Made by a program: the position numbers and the translations under genes. This document shows positions 42,231 through 49,911 of a stretch of 64,000 nt of DNA, piece by piece. The DNA lies in contig WHTA01000020.1 of the NCBI GenBank assembly GCA_009379825.1, forward strand, positions 1 to 64,000. The letters are read 5' to 3'. The DNA is from Streptosporangiales bacterium. Its GTDB lineage: Bacteria; Actinomycetota; Actinomycetes; Streptosporangiales; WHST01. The notes below the pieces were generated by a model. That model saw only the letters and a program-made list of their open reading frames with translations. It was not told where the DNA came from and did not search any database. Position 1 is the first letter of the stretch; the number at the start of each line of letters is the position of its first letter.

Positions 42231-43478
42231 TCAGAAGCGTGAACGGGGCGGCTCGGCGCGCTCCGCACCCGGGCGTCCGGTGCCGCGACCGGGCTGGCTC
42301 GGTGCGCTCGGCGCAGCCCTCCTGCTGGTGCCGCGCGGACCGGCGACGGTGGCGCGGGCGCCTCCCCGCCGCGGCGCCGGGTTGTCGGTACGCTCCTCCG
42401 CCGGCCAGCCGTCCGACCGCAGGCCGGCCGCCACCGGACGGGTGCTCGGCGCACTCCGCGGTGGCTGGCCACCTCCCCTGGCGACGTCCGCGCGCAGTTG
42501 GGCGACGTCGTCCCTGAGCTTCTCGTAGCCCGCGCTCAGCTGCTGGATCTGCTTGTCCTGCGCTACGTCCGCGCGGAGGCTGCGCTCGTGCTTGCTCTCC
42601 TGCCGATCCTCCCACCGCTTGTCGCCGCGCTCGCGCAGCTTCGTGACGGTGGCAGAGAGCGCACCCCTGGTGGTGGCCGTCGTCACCCACACCGCGACAC
42701 CTGCGGCGACCGCGAGTCCGACACCGCCCGCCTGGAACCCGGAGAGCACGGCGGCCCCGACCGCTGCAGTGCGGCCCATGGAGACGGCGTCGAGCAGCAG
42801 GTACTTGCTGATCTCGTACCCGTACAACCGTTGCACCGGCTTCGGCTCTTTGCTTTCTCCTCGCCGGACACGATCCTTGACCCGCGCCCAGTTCCGTCGC
42901 GCGAACTGCCCGACGGTTCGACGGTCACCGCGATGCCTGCCCCGACCGCGGGCGCCACGCAAGACGTCCCAGCGGCCGCGCGGCACCTGCGCCGTCGGCT
43001 GGTGTTCGTTGGCACGTACGGCGGCCTGCTCCTGTCGGTGGCGTGCGTGCTGCGCCCAGCGGTCGGCCTCGGCCGGCGACAGGTCGTGACCGGGCTGGCG
43101 GTAGCCGTAGACGAAGTACCGCGGGTCGCCGTCGAACCGCCCGCTGATGTGGGTGATCCGCCACTGCGGCGAGCCATGCTGGTCCCTGCCCTGCCACAGA
43201 GCGCCCAGTTGCCAACCCTGGTCGGGCAACGGCACGGCGGGTTCGACCGCAAGCCCGTCGGGTACGTGGTAGCCGGCGAGCAGTCGCTGGGGGACGCCGG
43301 ACATGGTCTGGCTGAGGTACCGGAAGCGAGGCGTCCCCTCGTGGTCCCGCCAGCTGACGACCAACCGCCAGTTGCCCGGCGGCTGCTGCGCCGACTCGGG
43401 GATCGACCACCAGCGGTCGGTGGCTTCCTGCTCCCCGGCTCGGGCACGGTGACGGGGGCGGCGCGACCACACCCTCAT
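42231..43478 (-). CDS. Membrane/coiled-coil protein with tandem WxLxxLW-type N-terminal repeats
   Basis: Protein of 415 residues. Two related ~45-residue units lie at about 36-75 (NWRLVVSWRDHEGTPRFRYL) and 87-130 (GWQLGALWQGRDQHGSPQWR, then GDPRYFVYGYRQPG). Next come a basic segment, a hydrophobic hairpin (AAVGAAVLSGFQAGGVGLAV, then AAGVAVWVTTATT), a coiled coil (DKQIQQLSAGYEKLRDDVAQ) and an Arg/Pro-rich tail. The neighbouring 657-residue protein shares the same architecture, and both begin MR-WSRR. ATG 43478 is the chosen start. Family not recognised; a scaffold at the membrane is my guess. Confidence 0.78.
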   Translation of the reverse strand: MRVWSRRPRHRARAGEQEATDRWWSIPESAQQPPGNWRLVVSWRDHEGTPRFRYLSQTMSGVPQRLLAGYHVPDGLAVEPAVPLPDQGWQLGALWQGRDQHGSPQWRITHISGRFDGDPRYFVYGYRQPGHDLSPAEADRWAQHARHRQEQAAVRANEHQPTAQVPRGRWDVLRGARGRGRHRGDRRTVGQFARRNWARVKDRVRRGESKEPKPVQRLYGYEISKYLLLDAVSMGRTAAVGAAVLSGFQAGGVGLAVAAGVAVWVTTATTRGALSATVTKLRERGDKRWEDRQESKHERSLRADVAQDKQIQQLSAGYEKLRDDVAQLRADVARGGGQPPRSAPSTRPVAAGLRSDGWPAEERTDNPAPRRGGARATVAGPRGTSRRAAPSAPSQPGRGTGRPGAERAEPPRSRF

Positions 43479-43671
43479 CCGCGGACCCGCGGGCCGGTGG
43501 ACCGGCGGCGACGGTGCCGAGGAAGTCGGTCGACGAGAACCCGCATTGCACCCCCGGTCCGATCCGTGCGGCCGCGTCGTACGTCGAACGCGCCGAGCTG
43601 ACCAAATCGAAGGTAGTAAAGCCGCATGTGGCGACGGTGAACCTCACCTGACGCCTCGGTTAACCCGCTCC

Positions 43672-45645
43672 CTAGTCGGGACCGCGGGTTGGCGGCTGGC
43701 GGTTCGGACCGCGCTGGTCGTCCGCCGGCCGCTTCGGGTCGCCGTCACCGCGTCTGCCACTCGCGCCACGGCCCTGGTTCTGGTCGGCCGGTGGGTCGGG
43801 TGAGCCACGGTGTTCAGCGGTGCCGTGACCGGTACCGGCCTGTACCGCCCGCTCGAGCCCTTCGATCTGCTCACCGAGCCCGCCGACCACCGCGCGCAGG
43901 TCCTTGATCTGACCGGTCTGGAAGTCGTCCACCCGGTCCTGCTTCTCACCGATCCGCCTGAGCTCGGCGATGTGCTCATTCTGGATCAGGCCCACCTTGC
44001 GACCCCACTCGACCAGGCCCTCCAGCCGATCGTGGGTGTTCAGCAAGCCACGTTGGTTGTCGTACAGCGTCTGCTGGTTCTCCCCCAGGGTCTTCGCCTG
44101 ACCCTCGAGCGCGCCCTGCACCTTGGCGTTCGCCTTCTCCTGCTGGCGCATCCCGTAGAGGCCCACGGCCGAGATGAACGGTGTCATCAGGACCGCTGGC
44201 AACACCAGGCCCCAGTTGCCGGACACCGCGTACGTTGCCGCTGCGACGCCCTGCAACGGGCCGGACGTGATCATGATGTGGTCGAGGTAGGTCTTCCACA
44301 TCGGGCGCGACTTGACGTCGCCCTCGGCACGGTTGCGTTCCTTGGTCAGCGGCTTGATCCTGCCCAGCCGCCGACCGGGCGCCCGCGACGGCCGTTGTCG
44401 CGTCCGCCGCTCCCGGTACCGCGCGGCGGACTTCGGCGTGACCTGTTGCGCCGGATCGCCCTGGTGCCGAGGTACGGCGGTCTCCTGACCACGTTCGGCA
44501 CGCCGGGCGAGGATCTGCCGCGCCCGTACCGTGGTGAGCGTGGCCAGTCCGGCCAGCGCGGCGCCCACGAACGGGTTGGCCGTCAGGACGCTGGAACCGG
44601 CCGCAATGACGCCGCCGACCACGGTGCCGCCGGCAGCGCCGGCGGCGAGCGCCACCAGCCAGTTCCGCAGCGGCCGGTGGATGCTGGTTTTCGGGTGCCG
44701 GCCCGGACCACGTTCGTCCGGCTCGGCGCCCGGGGCGCCGCCCTCTTGCGTCCGCGGCGCCGCCGGGGTCGGCGGGGTACCCAGTGCACGCCCGGGCGGC
44801 TGCTGCTGGACGCCCGGCATCGGCTGCGTCGGCGGGTCACCCCGCTGCTGCTGCGAAGTAGGCGGCGGCTGGGGAGCACCGGATGGCTGCTGCGCTGCCG
44901 GTGGCTGCGGAGGACCGGGTGTCTGCACTCCCGGTGGCTGCTGCTGCGGAGCATCGGGTTGCTGTTGTGCGACGCCGGGCGGCAGCTGCGGAGCAGGAGG
45001 CGGTGGCGGGGGGGCCGGTGGCTGTTGCTGCGCCGCCGGGGGCGGCTGCGGGGCACCGGAGGGCTGACCGGCCGGTGGCTGCTGTGGAACGGGCGGCTGC
45101 TGTTGTGCGGCCTGTTGTTGCGAGGCACCGGGCCCCGACGGTGTCGCCGGCGCCTGGGGCGGTGGAGCACTTGCGGCCGCCTCTGCGCGTACTCGTTCGC
45201 GCAGCCACGCCCGATAGTTCTCCTGCGCCTGGCCTTCCGACTGCCGGGACTCCTCGAACGACACCTCGGGGCCTGGCGGTCGATAGCCGAACAGGAACTG
45301 GTTGGGATCGCCCTGTTGTGGACCGGTCAGGATGCTGACGCTGTCGACCGGCCGCCCATGTTCGTCCCAGTCCTGCCACAGGGCCGCGAGTTGCCAACCC
45401 CGATCCGGCGCTCCGGGCAGACCCAGCGGGGCCCAGTCGGGTACGGGGACGCCGCGCAACGCGTTCTGTGGATCGCCTACCATCGGCCGCGTCAGCGCGG
45501 TGACGGTCGGCTCCGGAGCACCGTGCCGGTCGCGGCCGTACCACAGGACGGCCAGCTGGAAGTCACCCTGAGGCCCCTCGGCCGTCAGCTGGACGTCACC
45601 TTCGGGGCCGCGAATGCCGGTGCGGCGTCGTCGACTCCACCTCAT
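43672..45645 (-). CDS. Large Pro/Gln-rich membrane and coiled-coil protein with tandem WxLxxLW repeats
   Basis: Protein of 657 residues. N-terminal tandem units DFQLAVLWYGRDRHGAPEPT and GWQLAALWQDWDEHGRPVDS (each followed by a GDPxxxLxG-type turn) match those of the 415-residue neighbour. A Pro/Gln-rich disordered region follows (about 165-300), then a first hydrophobic hairpin (LVALAAGAAGGTVVGGVIAA), a basic stretch and a second hydrophobic pair (NWGLVLPAVLMTPFISAVGL). A long coiled coil (AKTLGENQQTLYDNQRGLLN to LGEQIEGLERAVQAG) precedes a basic tail. ATG 45645 overlaps the stop of VIVPVG gene C (ATGA). Function unknown; probably a membrane-anchored partner of protein C. Confidence 0.8.
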   Translation of the reverse strand: MRWSRRRRTGIRGPEGDVQLTAEGPQGDFQLAVLWYGRDRHGAPEPTVTALTRPMVGDPQNALRGVPVPDWAPLGLPGAPDRGWQLAALWQDWDEHGRPVDSVSILTGPQQGDPNQFLFGYRPPGPEVSFEESRQSEGQAQENYRAWLRERVRAEAAASAPPPQAPATPSGPGASQQQAAQQQPPVPQQPPAGQPSGAPQPPPAAQQQPPAPPPPPPAPQLPPGVAQQQPDAPQQQPPGVQTPGPPQPPAAQQPSGAPQPPPTSQQQRGDPPTQPMPGVQQQPPGRALGTPPTPAAPRTQEGGAPGAEPDERGPGRHPKTSIHRPLRNWLVALAAGAAGGTVVGGVIAAGSSVLTANPFVGAALAGLATLTTVRARQILARRAERGQETAVPRHQGDPAQQVTPKSAARYRERRTRQRPSRAPGRRLGRIKPLTKERNRAEGDVKSRPMWKTYLDHIMITSGPLQGVAAATYAVSGNWGLVLPAVLMTPFISAVGLYGMRQQEKANAKVQGALEGQAKTLGENQQTLYDNQRGLLNTHDRLEGLVEWGRKVGLIQNEHIAELRRIGEKQDRVDDFQTGQIKDLRAVVGGLGEQIEGLERAVQAGTGHGTAEHRGSPDPPADQNQGRGASGRRGDGDPKRPADDQRGPNRQPPTRGPD

Positions 45646-46289
45646 AGCTCATAGTTCAGCGGGTCGAGGAAACAACAGCCGCTGACGACCAACACCGGCA
45701 AGGCGGCTGCGACCTGAGCGGCGACGGCCTCTGCGGTGAGGCCGATCGGCTCCTCACCGGGTTCGAGATCCTCGTCCAGGCCCTGCGCCAGCTCCGCGCA
45801 CGCGTCCCACAGGGACCTGCAGGTGAGCGCGTACGACCAGACGGCGTAGACATCCGCGTTCACCGTTACCAACGTCTGTCCGCCGATGCCCAGCTCGTAA
45901 CCGGTCGGGTCCTCGGGGGAGTTGCCCATGCCCTGCACGAGCGGGAACAGCTGGTGGTCGCGGAAGACGTTCTCCGCGGACCCGTTCTCCGGGTCGTACT
46001 CGACGAACAGTCCGCGCTCGACCAAGCCGGCGACGACCGTGTCCGGGTCGTCGACGCCAGCGGCGTTCTCCTTGACCAGCTGGGCCAGGGTGGACCGGCT
46101 CATCTCGTGGTTCGCGTGCCGCTGCACGTCGACGAACGCGGCACCCCACACGGTCACCTCGTCGCGAGTGAGATCCGCGGCCACGGTGCCGAGGTGAATC
46201 TGCCAGAACTCCGACGGCCGCTCGGCCGGGTCACCGGGGCCGAAGTCCTGCCCCATGTTCAACCCGGCGGGTACGATCACGGTCGCCAT
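45642..46289 (-). CDS. Single VIVPVG-domain protein C
   Basis: Protein of 215 residues that defines one full domain. VIVPAGLNMG is at 4-13, IHLG at 31-34, LVERGLFVEYDP at 89-100, LFPLVQGMGN at 114-123, VYAVWSYALTCRSLWDAC at 147-164 and the terminal GCCFLDPLNYEL at 204-215. The first half (VTVWGAAF ... ERGLFVEYDP) and second half (YAVWSYAL ... GCCFLDP) look like diverged copies of one winged-helix-like unit. AAGGAC precedes ATG 46289. Its stop overlaps the start of the 657-residue protein gene. No family recognised. Confidence 0.85.
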   Translation of the reverse strand: MATVIVPAGLNMGQDFGPGDPAERPSEFWQIHLGTVAADLTRDEVTVWGAAFVDVQRHANHEMSRSTLAQLVKENAAGVDDPDTVVAGLVERGLFVEYDPENGSAENVFRDHQLFPLVQGMGNSPEDPTGYELGIGGQTLVTVNADVYAVWSYALTCRSLWDACAELAQGLDEDLEPGEEPIGLTAEAVAAQVAAALPVLVVSGCCFLDPLNYEL

Positions 46290-46347
46290 CTCTTGTCCTT
46301 TCCCCGGTCCGGCCCGCCGATCCACACTGCTGCTCGACGGGCGGGAC

Positions 46348-47004
46348 TTACCCCAGCTCGTAATTCAACGGATCGAGGAAGGCGGCGCCAGTGCTCACCA
46401 GCATGGGGATGGCGCTACCCACCTCGCGCACGAGTGTCTCCGCGTCGACGTCGATCGGAGTCTCGCCAGGCTCGACGTTCGTCGCGGCCTCGGCCATGTC
46501 CACGCACGCGTCCCACAGCGACGCGAAGGTCAACGAGTACGACCAGAGCTGATACGCGTTCGACGACACGGAAGCGATCGGCTGACCGGCGAACCCGATG
46601 CGGTACTGGGTCGGCTCGTCCGGCGTGCTGCCGAGCCCCTGCCCCTGCGGGAACAGCCGCAGCCCGCGGAACAGCTCCTCCAGCGGTCCCTCGAGCGGGT
46701 CGTACTCCACCAGCAGACCGCGCTCGACCAGACCGGTGACGACGGACGCCGGGTCGGCAAGCGGACCCCCGAGCCCGTTGTCCGTACGTAGGAACTCTTC
46801 CAGCGACTTGCGGTTCACCTGCAGCTCGGCGTGCCTGGGCGGATCGGTGAACGCGCCGGCCCAGGCGACGAACTCGTCGGTGGTCAGGTTCTGCGGGTCA
46901 CCGCCGAAGTGCACCTCGTAGTGCAACGGCTCGCGGTCGGGCTCACCGTCGGGACCGAACTCCGGCCCCATGACGAACCCCACCGGCACGATCACCGTCG
47001 GCAT
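46348..47004 (-). CDS. Single VIVPVG-domain protein D
   Basis: Protein of 218 residues: MPTVIVPVGFVMGPEFGPDG, LVERGLLVEYDPLEG, LFPQGQGLGSTPDE, YQLWSYSLTFASLWDACVDM and STGAAFLDPLNYELG, so every family motif is present. GGAGG stands 8 nt before ATG 47004. It lies 58 bp upstream of gene C on the same strand and probably shares its transcript. A pair of 9-bp direct repeats lies about 70-100 bp upstream. Function unknown. Confidence 0.85.
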   Translation of the reverse strand: MPTVIVPVGFVMGPEFGPDGEPDREPLHYEVHFGGDPQNLTTDEFVAWAGAFTDPPRHAELQVNRKSLEEFLRTDNGLGGPLADPASVVTGLVERGLLVEYDPLEGPLEELFRGLRLFPQGQGLGSTPDEPTQYRIGFAGQPIASVSSNAYQLWSYSLTFASLWDACVDMAEAATNVEPGETPIDVDAETLVREVGSAIPMLVSTGAAFLDPLNYELG

Positions 47005-47611
47005 ACCACAGCCTCCGCATCACGGGCGTTCGCTGAACCGGCTGAACTCGCTTCGCCGCTAAAGTCGGCTCACTCTACGTCTTGTCGGCGCTACGTTACG
47101 TCTTGGGCTCACACTACCCGAGCTGGCTGACCGGCGGTTATGACAACCACATGCAGTTGCGCCCTACCCGGATACGTCAACGCGCACCTCGGCCACCCTG
47201 CCGGGATGTGGACCGGTCCCCACTTCGACCGCTGCCAGACCGCGTGCTCTGCCGGGGCTCCGGCCGAGCGCGGTCGTTGGTACGTGCCACCGGCCGGTCG
47301 TGCGCTGCGGCGCGGTGGCCGGCGCGTGCACTGCGCGCGTTCACGGCAACCACGTGCTGAGGCGTCGAGGAGCTCTGCAGACCGGCGACCACCGCCGACG
47401 ACGACCGGCCGGAGCTCAGCGCCACGGCACTGCGTCCCGCCGACCCTCGGCCGTAGAGGTCACTGGTGGTTTGGCGATCCGCAGCCATGGTGGTTGTCCC
47501 CCTAGCGTCGGCGGTCCCGGTCAGGTACTAACGCGAGGATATCGGTTTCCCGGCCCGCACGGGATACTTGAAAGTAACTTGTCGGATTGCCCACAACACG
47601 TGTCCACCGGT
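47005..47611. other. 600-bp intergenic region between VIVPVG genes D and E
   Basis: No convincing gene. A 121-codon plus-strand frame (47140-47505) has poor composition and no good ribosome-binding site. The region contains the direct repeats at 47076-47105, the small palindrome GGTTATGACAACC near 47138, and AT-richer sequence near 47535-47585. It is the longest non-coding stretch in the cluster and probably carries a promoter for genes D and C and what follows. Confidence 0.5.
47076..47105. promoter_or_regulatory. Paired direct repeats upstream of gene D
   Basis: TACGTCTTG occurs at 47076-47084 and 47097-47105, start to start 21 bp, two helical turns. Tandem sites on one helix face are typical of an activator or oligomeric repressor binding upstream of a promoter; here that would be the promoter of gene D on the minus strand. 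Confidence 0.35.
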
Positions 47612-48256
47612 CTACGCGGCTACCGGGTCGAGGAACGCGCACTCGGCACTGACCAACAGCGGGATGTTCACCGCGAGCTCACGCATGACGCTCTCCGCGT
47701 CGAGCTCCTCCATGTCCCCGCCAGGAGTGACGTACTGGTTCATCTCCTTGGCGAACTGCTGGCACGACTGCCACAGGTTCAGGTAGTACAACGAGTTCGA
47801 CCACAGCGCATAGACGTCACCGTTCACGCCGATACGCGGCTCGCTGCCGACGGCGATGCGGTACATCAACGGGTCGTCGCCGCTGTTGCCCATGCCCACG
47901 CCGAGTGGGAACAGCCGGTGCTTGCGCGCGATCGTCTCCACGTCGCCCTCGACCGGATCGAACTCGATCAGCAGGCCGCGCTCGATCAGCTCATCGACGA
48001 TCTTGCCCGGACGGCTGATCACGCCCTTGGTCGCCTTGCGCACGGTGTCGAGCAGCAGCTCGCGCGTACCTTCCAACTTGGCCTGGCGCTCCGGCTCCAC
48101 CATCGCGGACGCCCACACCTTGACCTCGTCGGCGTTGAGTTGCTCGGCGTACCCGCCGACGCTCACGTGCCAGAACTCCGGACTGCTGCTGTGTTGGCCG
48201 TCGACCCGGAAGTACTCGCCCAGCATCATGCCCACGGGCACGATCACCTTCGGCAT
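47612..48256 (-). CDS. Single VIVPVG-domain protein E (most divergent copy)
   Basis: Protein of 214 residues starting MPKVIVPVGMMLGEYFRVDG. It keeps LIERGLLIEFDPVEG, HRLFPLGVGMGNSGDDPLMY, VYALWSNSLYYLNLWQSCQQ and SAECAFLDPVAA. The WDAC motif is changed to WQSC and the NYEL end is lost, so it is the outlier of the family. GAGGGAG lies 9-13 nt before ATG 48256. It directly follows the VirB4 gene (about 55 bp), which ties the family to the secretion ATPase. Function unknown. Confidence 0.85.
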   Translation of the reverse strand: MPKVIVPVGMMLGEYFRVDGQHSSSPEFWHVSVGGYAEQLNADEVKVWASAMVEPERQAKLEGTRELLLDTVRKATKGVISRPGKIVDELIERGLLIEFDPVEGDVETIARKHRLFPLGVGMGNSGDDPLMYRIAVGSEPRIGVNGDVYALWSNSLYYLNLWQSCQQFAKEMNQYVTPGGDMEELDAESVMRELAVNIPLLVSAECAFLDPVAA

Positions 48257-48312
48257 CGGCCTAACTCCCTCGCTCGTCGTCCACGGACACCTTCGTCTGT
48301 ACGCGTGGCGGC

Positions 48313-49893
48313 CTACTTGGTCGCCGTCGGAAGGTACACGACGCCATCCTTGTCGGCACCGGGGTCCTGGTCCTTGCTCTCGATCGCGTTCGCCCATTTT
48401 CTGTTGGTGTCGTTGAGACTCAGCTCCGCGGGGGTGAGCACCATCTCGAACGGCATGCCGGCCTGCCCGCCGACCTTCACCAGGAACTTCCCTCGCCCCG
48501 GCGGCGCCGTCTCCCGACCGGTCTCCTGGTCGAGCGACGGCGGGGTGGACCACGAGACGATGAGCTGCTGCTCGCGCCGGGTCATCGGCACGATCTGGTT
48601 CAGCAACTGCATCTCGCGCCGCGGCAAGCCACCGCAGATGATCAGGCCGGCGCGCTCGACGAAGCCCTTCGCCTTGGCGACGTCCTCCTGGTCACGCAAC
48701 GACTCGAGGTCGCTCATGGTGTGCGTCGTCATCGACTGGCCGACGCCGTACGTGCGGTTGAGTCGGGTCAGCTCGTCGATCCGGTCGACCAGACCGACAC
48801 CGGCACGCAGGATTCGCCACAACTCGTCCAGCACCAGGTAGAAGTGGCGTGGCCGCTCACCCTTCGACACCGCCAACGCGTCGGCCGCCTCGACGGTGGC
48901 GAACGCCTCCGCCCAGCAGGCCAACAGCACCGAACCCTCGAGCAGCTGGTCCGATGCCGGGATGCTCGACAGGTCGACCGATGCCGGCCGGTCGAGCGGA
49001 AACCTGTTGCTCGTCTGCGCGTTGAAGGTCTTGCCGAGCGGACCGTGCACCAGCGAGAGCAGCGAACGCATCAACGGCTCGACGGAATGCGCGTACTTGG
49101 CGTCGTCCTCCGTCGACAACGTCATCAGCCGCAGCTCTTCCGGACCCTCCTGGATCAGCCGGCCGAGGTCTTCCAGGATCGGCGCGTCACCGTCCGAATG
49201 CTTGTGCTCGAGCAACTGTACGGCGGCATCGATGAAGTTCTCCTCATCACCGCTCACGCTGCCTCGCCTGGCGATGGCGATGAGCGCGGCCACCATGTTC
49301 GAGCGCCGCCCGCGCGCGTTCGCCGACAGCTCCTCGCGAGCCCGGCCGGTCAGGCTCTGCGACACCGTGCCCATCTCGCCGAGGTCGAGCGGGTTCAGCG
49401 TGCCCTGGCCGCGCCCGAGCCGCACGACGGAGCCACCGAGCGCCTCGATGATGTCGCTGTACTCACCCTTGGTGTCGCCGGGCACGATCCCTACCGTGCC
49501 GCGGAAGTTCAACCCGACGAGCAGGCGGCGTTGCACCGTCGACTTGCCCAGACCGGGCAGCGCCAGCGTGAACATCGACGGGTTCGCGATGAGCGAGGCG
49601 CGCTCGAACCAGGCGATGGGGTCCATGCACAACGTCGAGCCGGTGATCAGGTCGCGGCCGAGCGGCACGCCGATCATCGGTGTGCCTGCGCCGGCGATGA
49701 AGGGCCAGAGGCCGCACACCTGGCGGGTGGTAGCACGGTACTCCTGCGGCAGGTCGAGGTAGCTCATCTTCCCGCCACCGCGACCGTTGAGGCCCTTACG
49801 GGTGAGCTTGGTCGTCTCTTGTACGGCCAGCCCCTCACCAGTGGGCTCGGTCTCGGGAATGTCCCGCTCGTCCTTGCGCTTGCGACGCCCCAT
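48313..49893 (-). CDS. VirB4/TraC-type T4SS ATPase
   Basis: Protein of 526 residues, essentially the ATPase half of VirB4. Walker A is PGLGKST at 113-119 and Walker B is LVLDELW at about 353-359, with GTLNPLDLGEMG and the later SMTTHTMSDLESL helices as in VirB4/TraC. It lacks the large N-terminal VirB3/VirB4 domain; the separate SCO6880-family protein encoded just upstream (18 bp) probably supplies it, a split typical of actinobacterial systems. The ATPase powers assembly or substrate transfer at the inner face of the membrane. ATG 49893. Confidence 0.92.
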   Translation of the reverse strand: MGRRKRKDERDIPETEPTGEGLAVQETTKLTRKGLNGRGGGKMSYLDLPQEYRATTRQVCGLWPFIAGAGTPMIGVPLGRDLITGSTLCMDPIAWFERASLIANPSMFTLALPGLGKSTVQRRLLVGLNFRGTVGIVPGDTKGEYSDIIEALGGSVVRLGRGQGTLNPLDLGEMGTVSQSLTGRAREELSANARGRRSNMVAALIAIARRGSVSGDEENFIDAAVQLLEHKHSDGDAPILEDLGRLIQEGPEELRLMTLSTEDDAKYAHSVEPLMRSLLSLVHGPLGKTFNAQTSNRFPLDRPASVDLSSIPASDQLLEGSVLLACWAEAFATVEAADALAVSKGERPRHFYLVLDELWRILRAGVGLVDRIDELTRLNRTYGVGQSMTTHTMSDLESLRDQEDVAKAKGFVERAGLIICGGLPRREMQLLNQIVPMTRREQQLIVSWSTPPSLDQETGRETAPPGRGKFLVKVGGQAGMPFEMVLTPAELSLNDTNRKWANAIESKDQDPGADKDGVVYLPTATK

Positions 49894-49911
49894 CGGTCTC
49901 CACCCCTGCGA

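Noticed and set aside
47140-47505. 121-codon plus-strand frame with several Cys and His
   Set aside because: No suitable ribosome-binding site, Arg/Pro/Ser-rich second half, and position in a likely promoter region; kept as non-coding.
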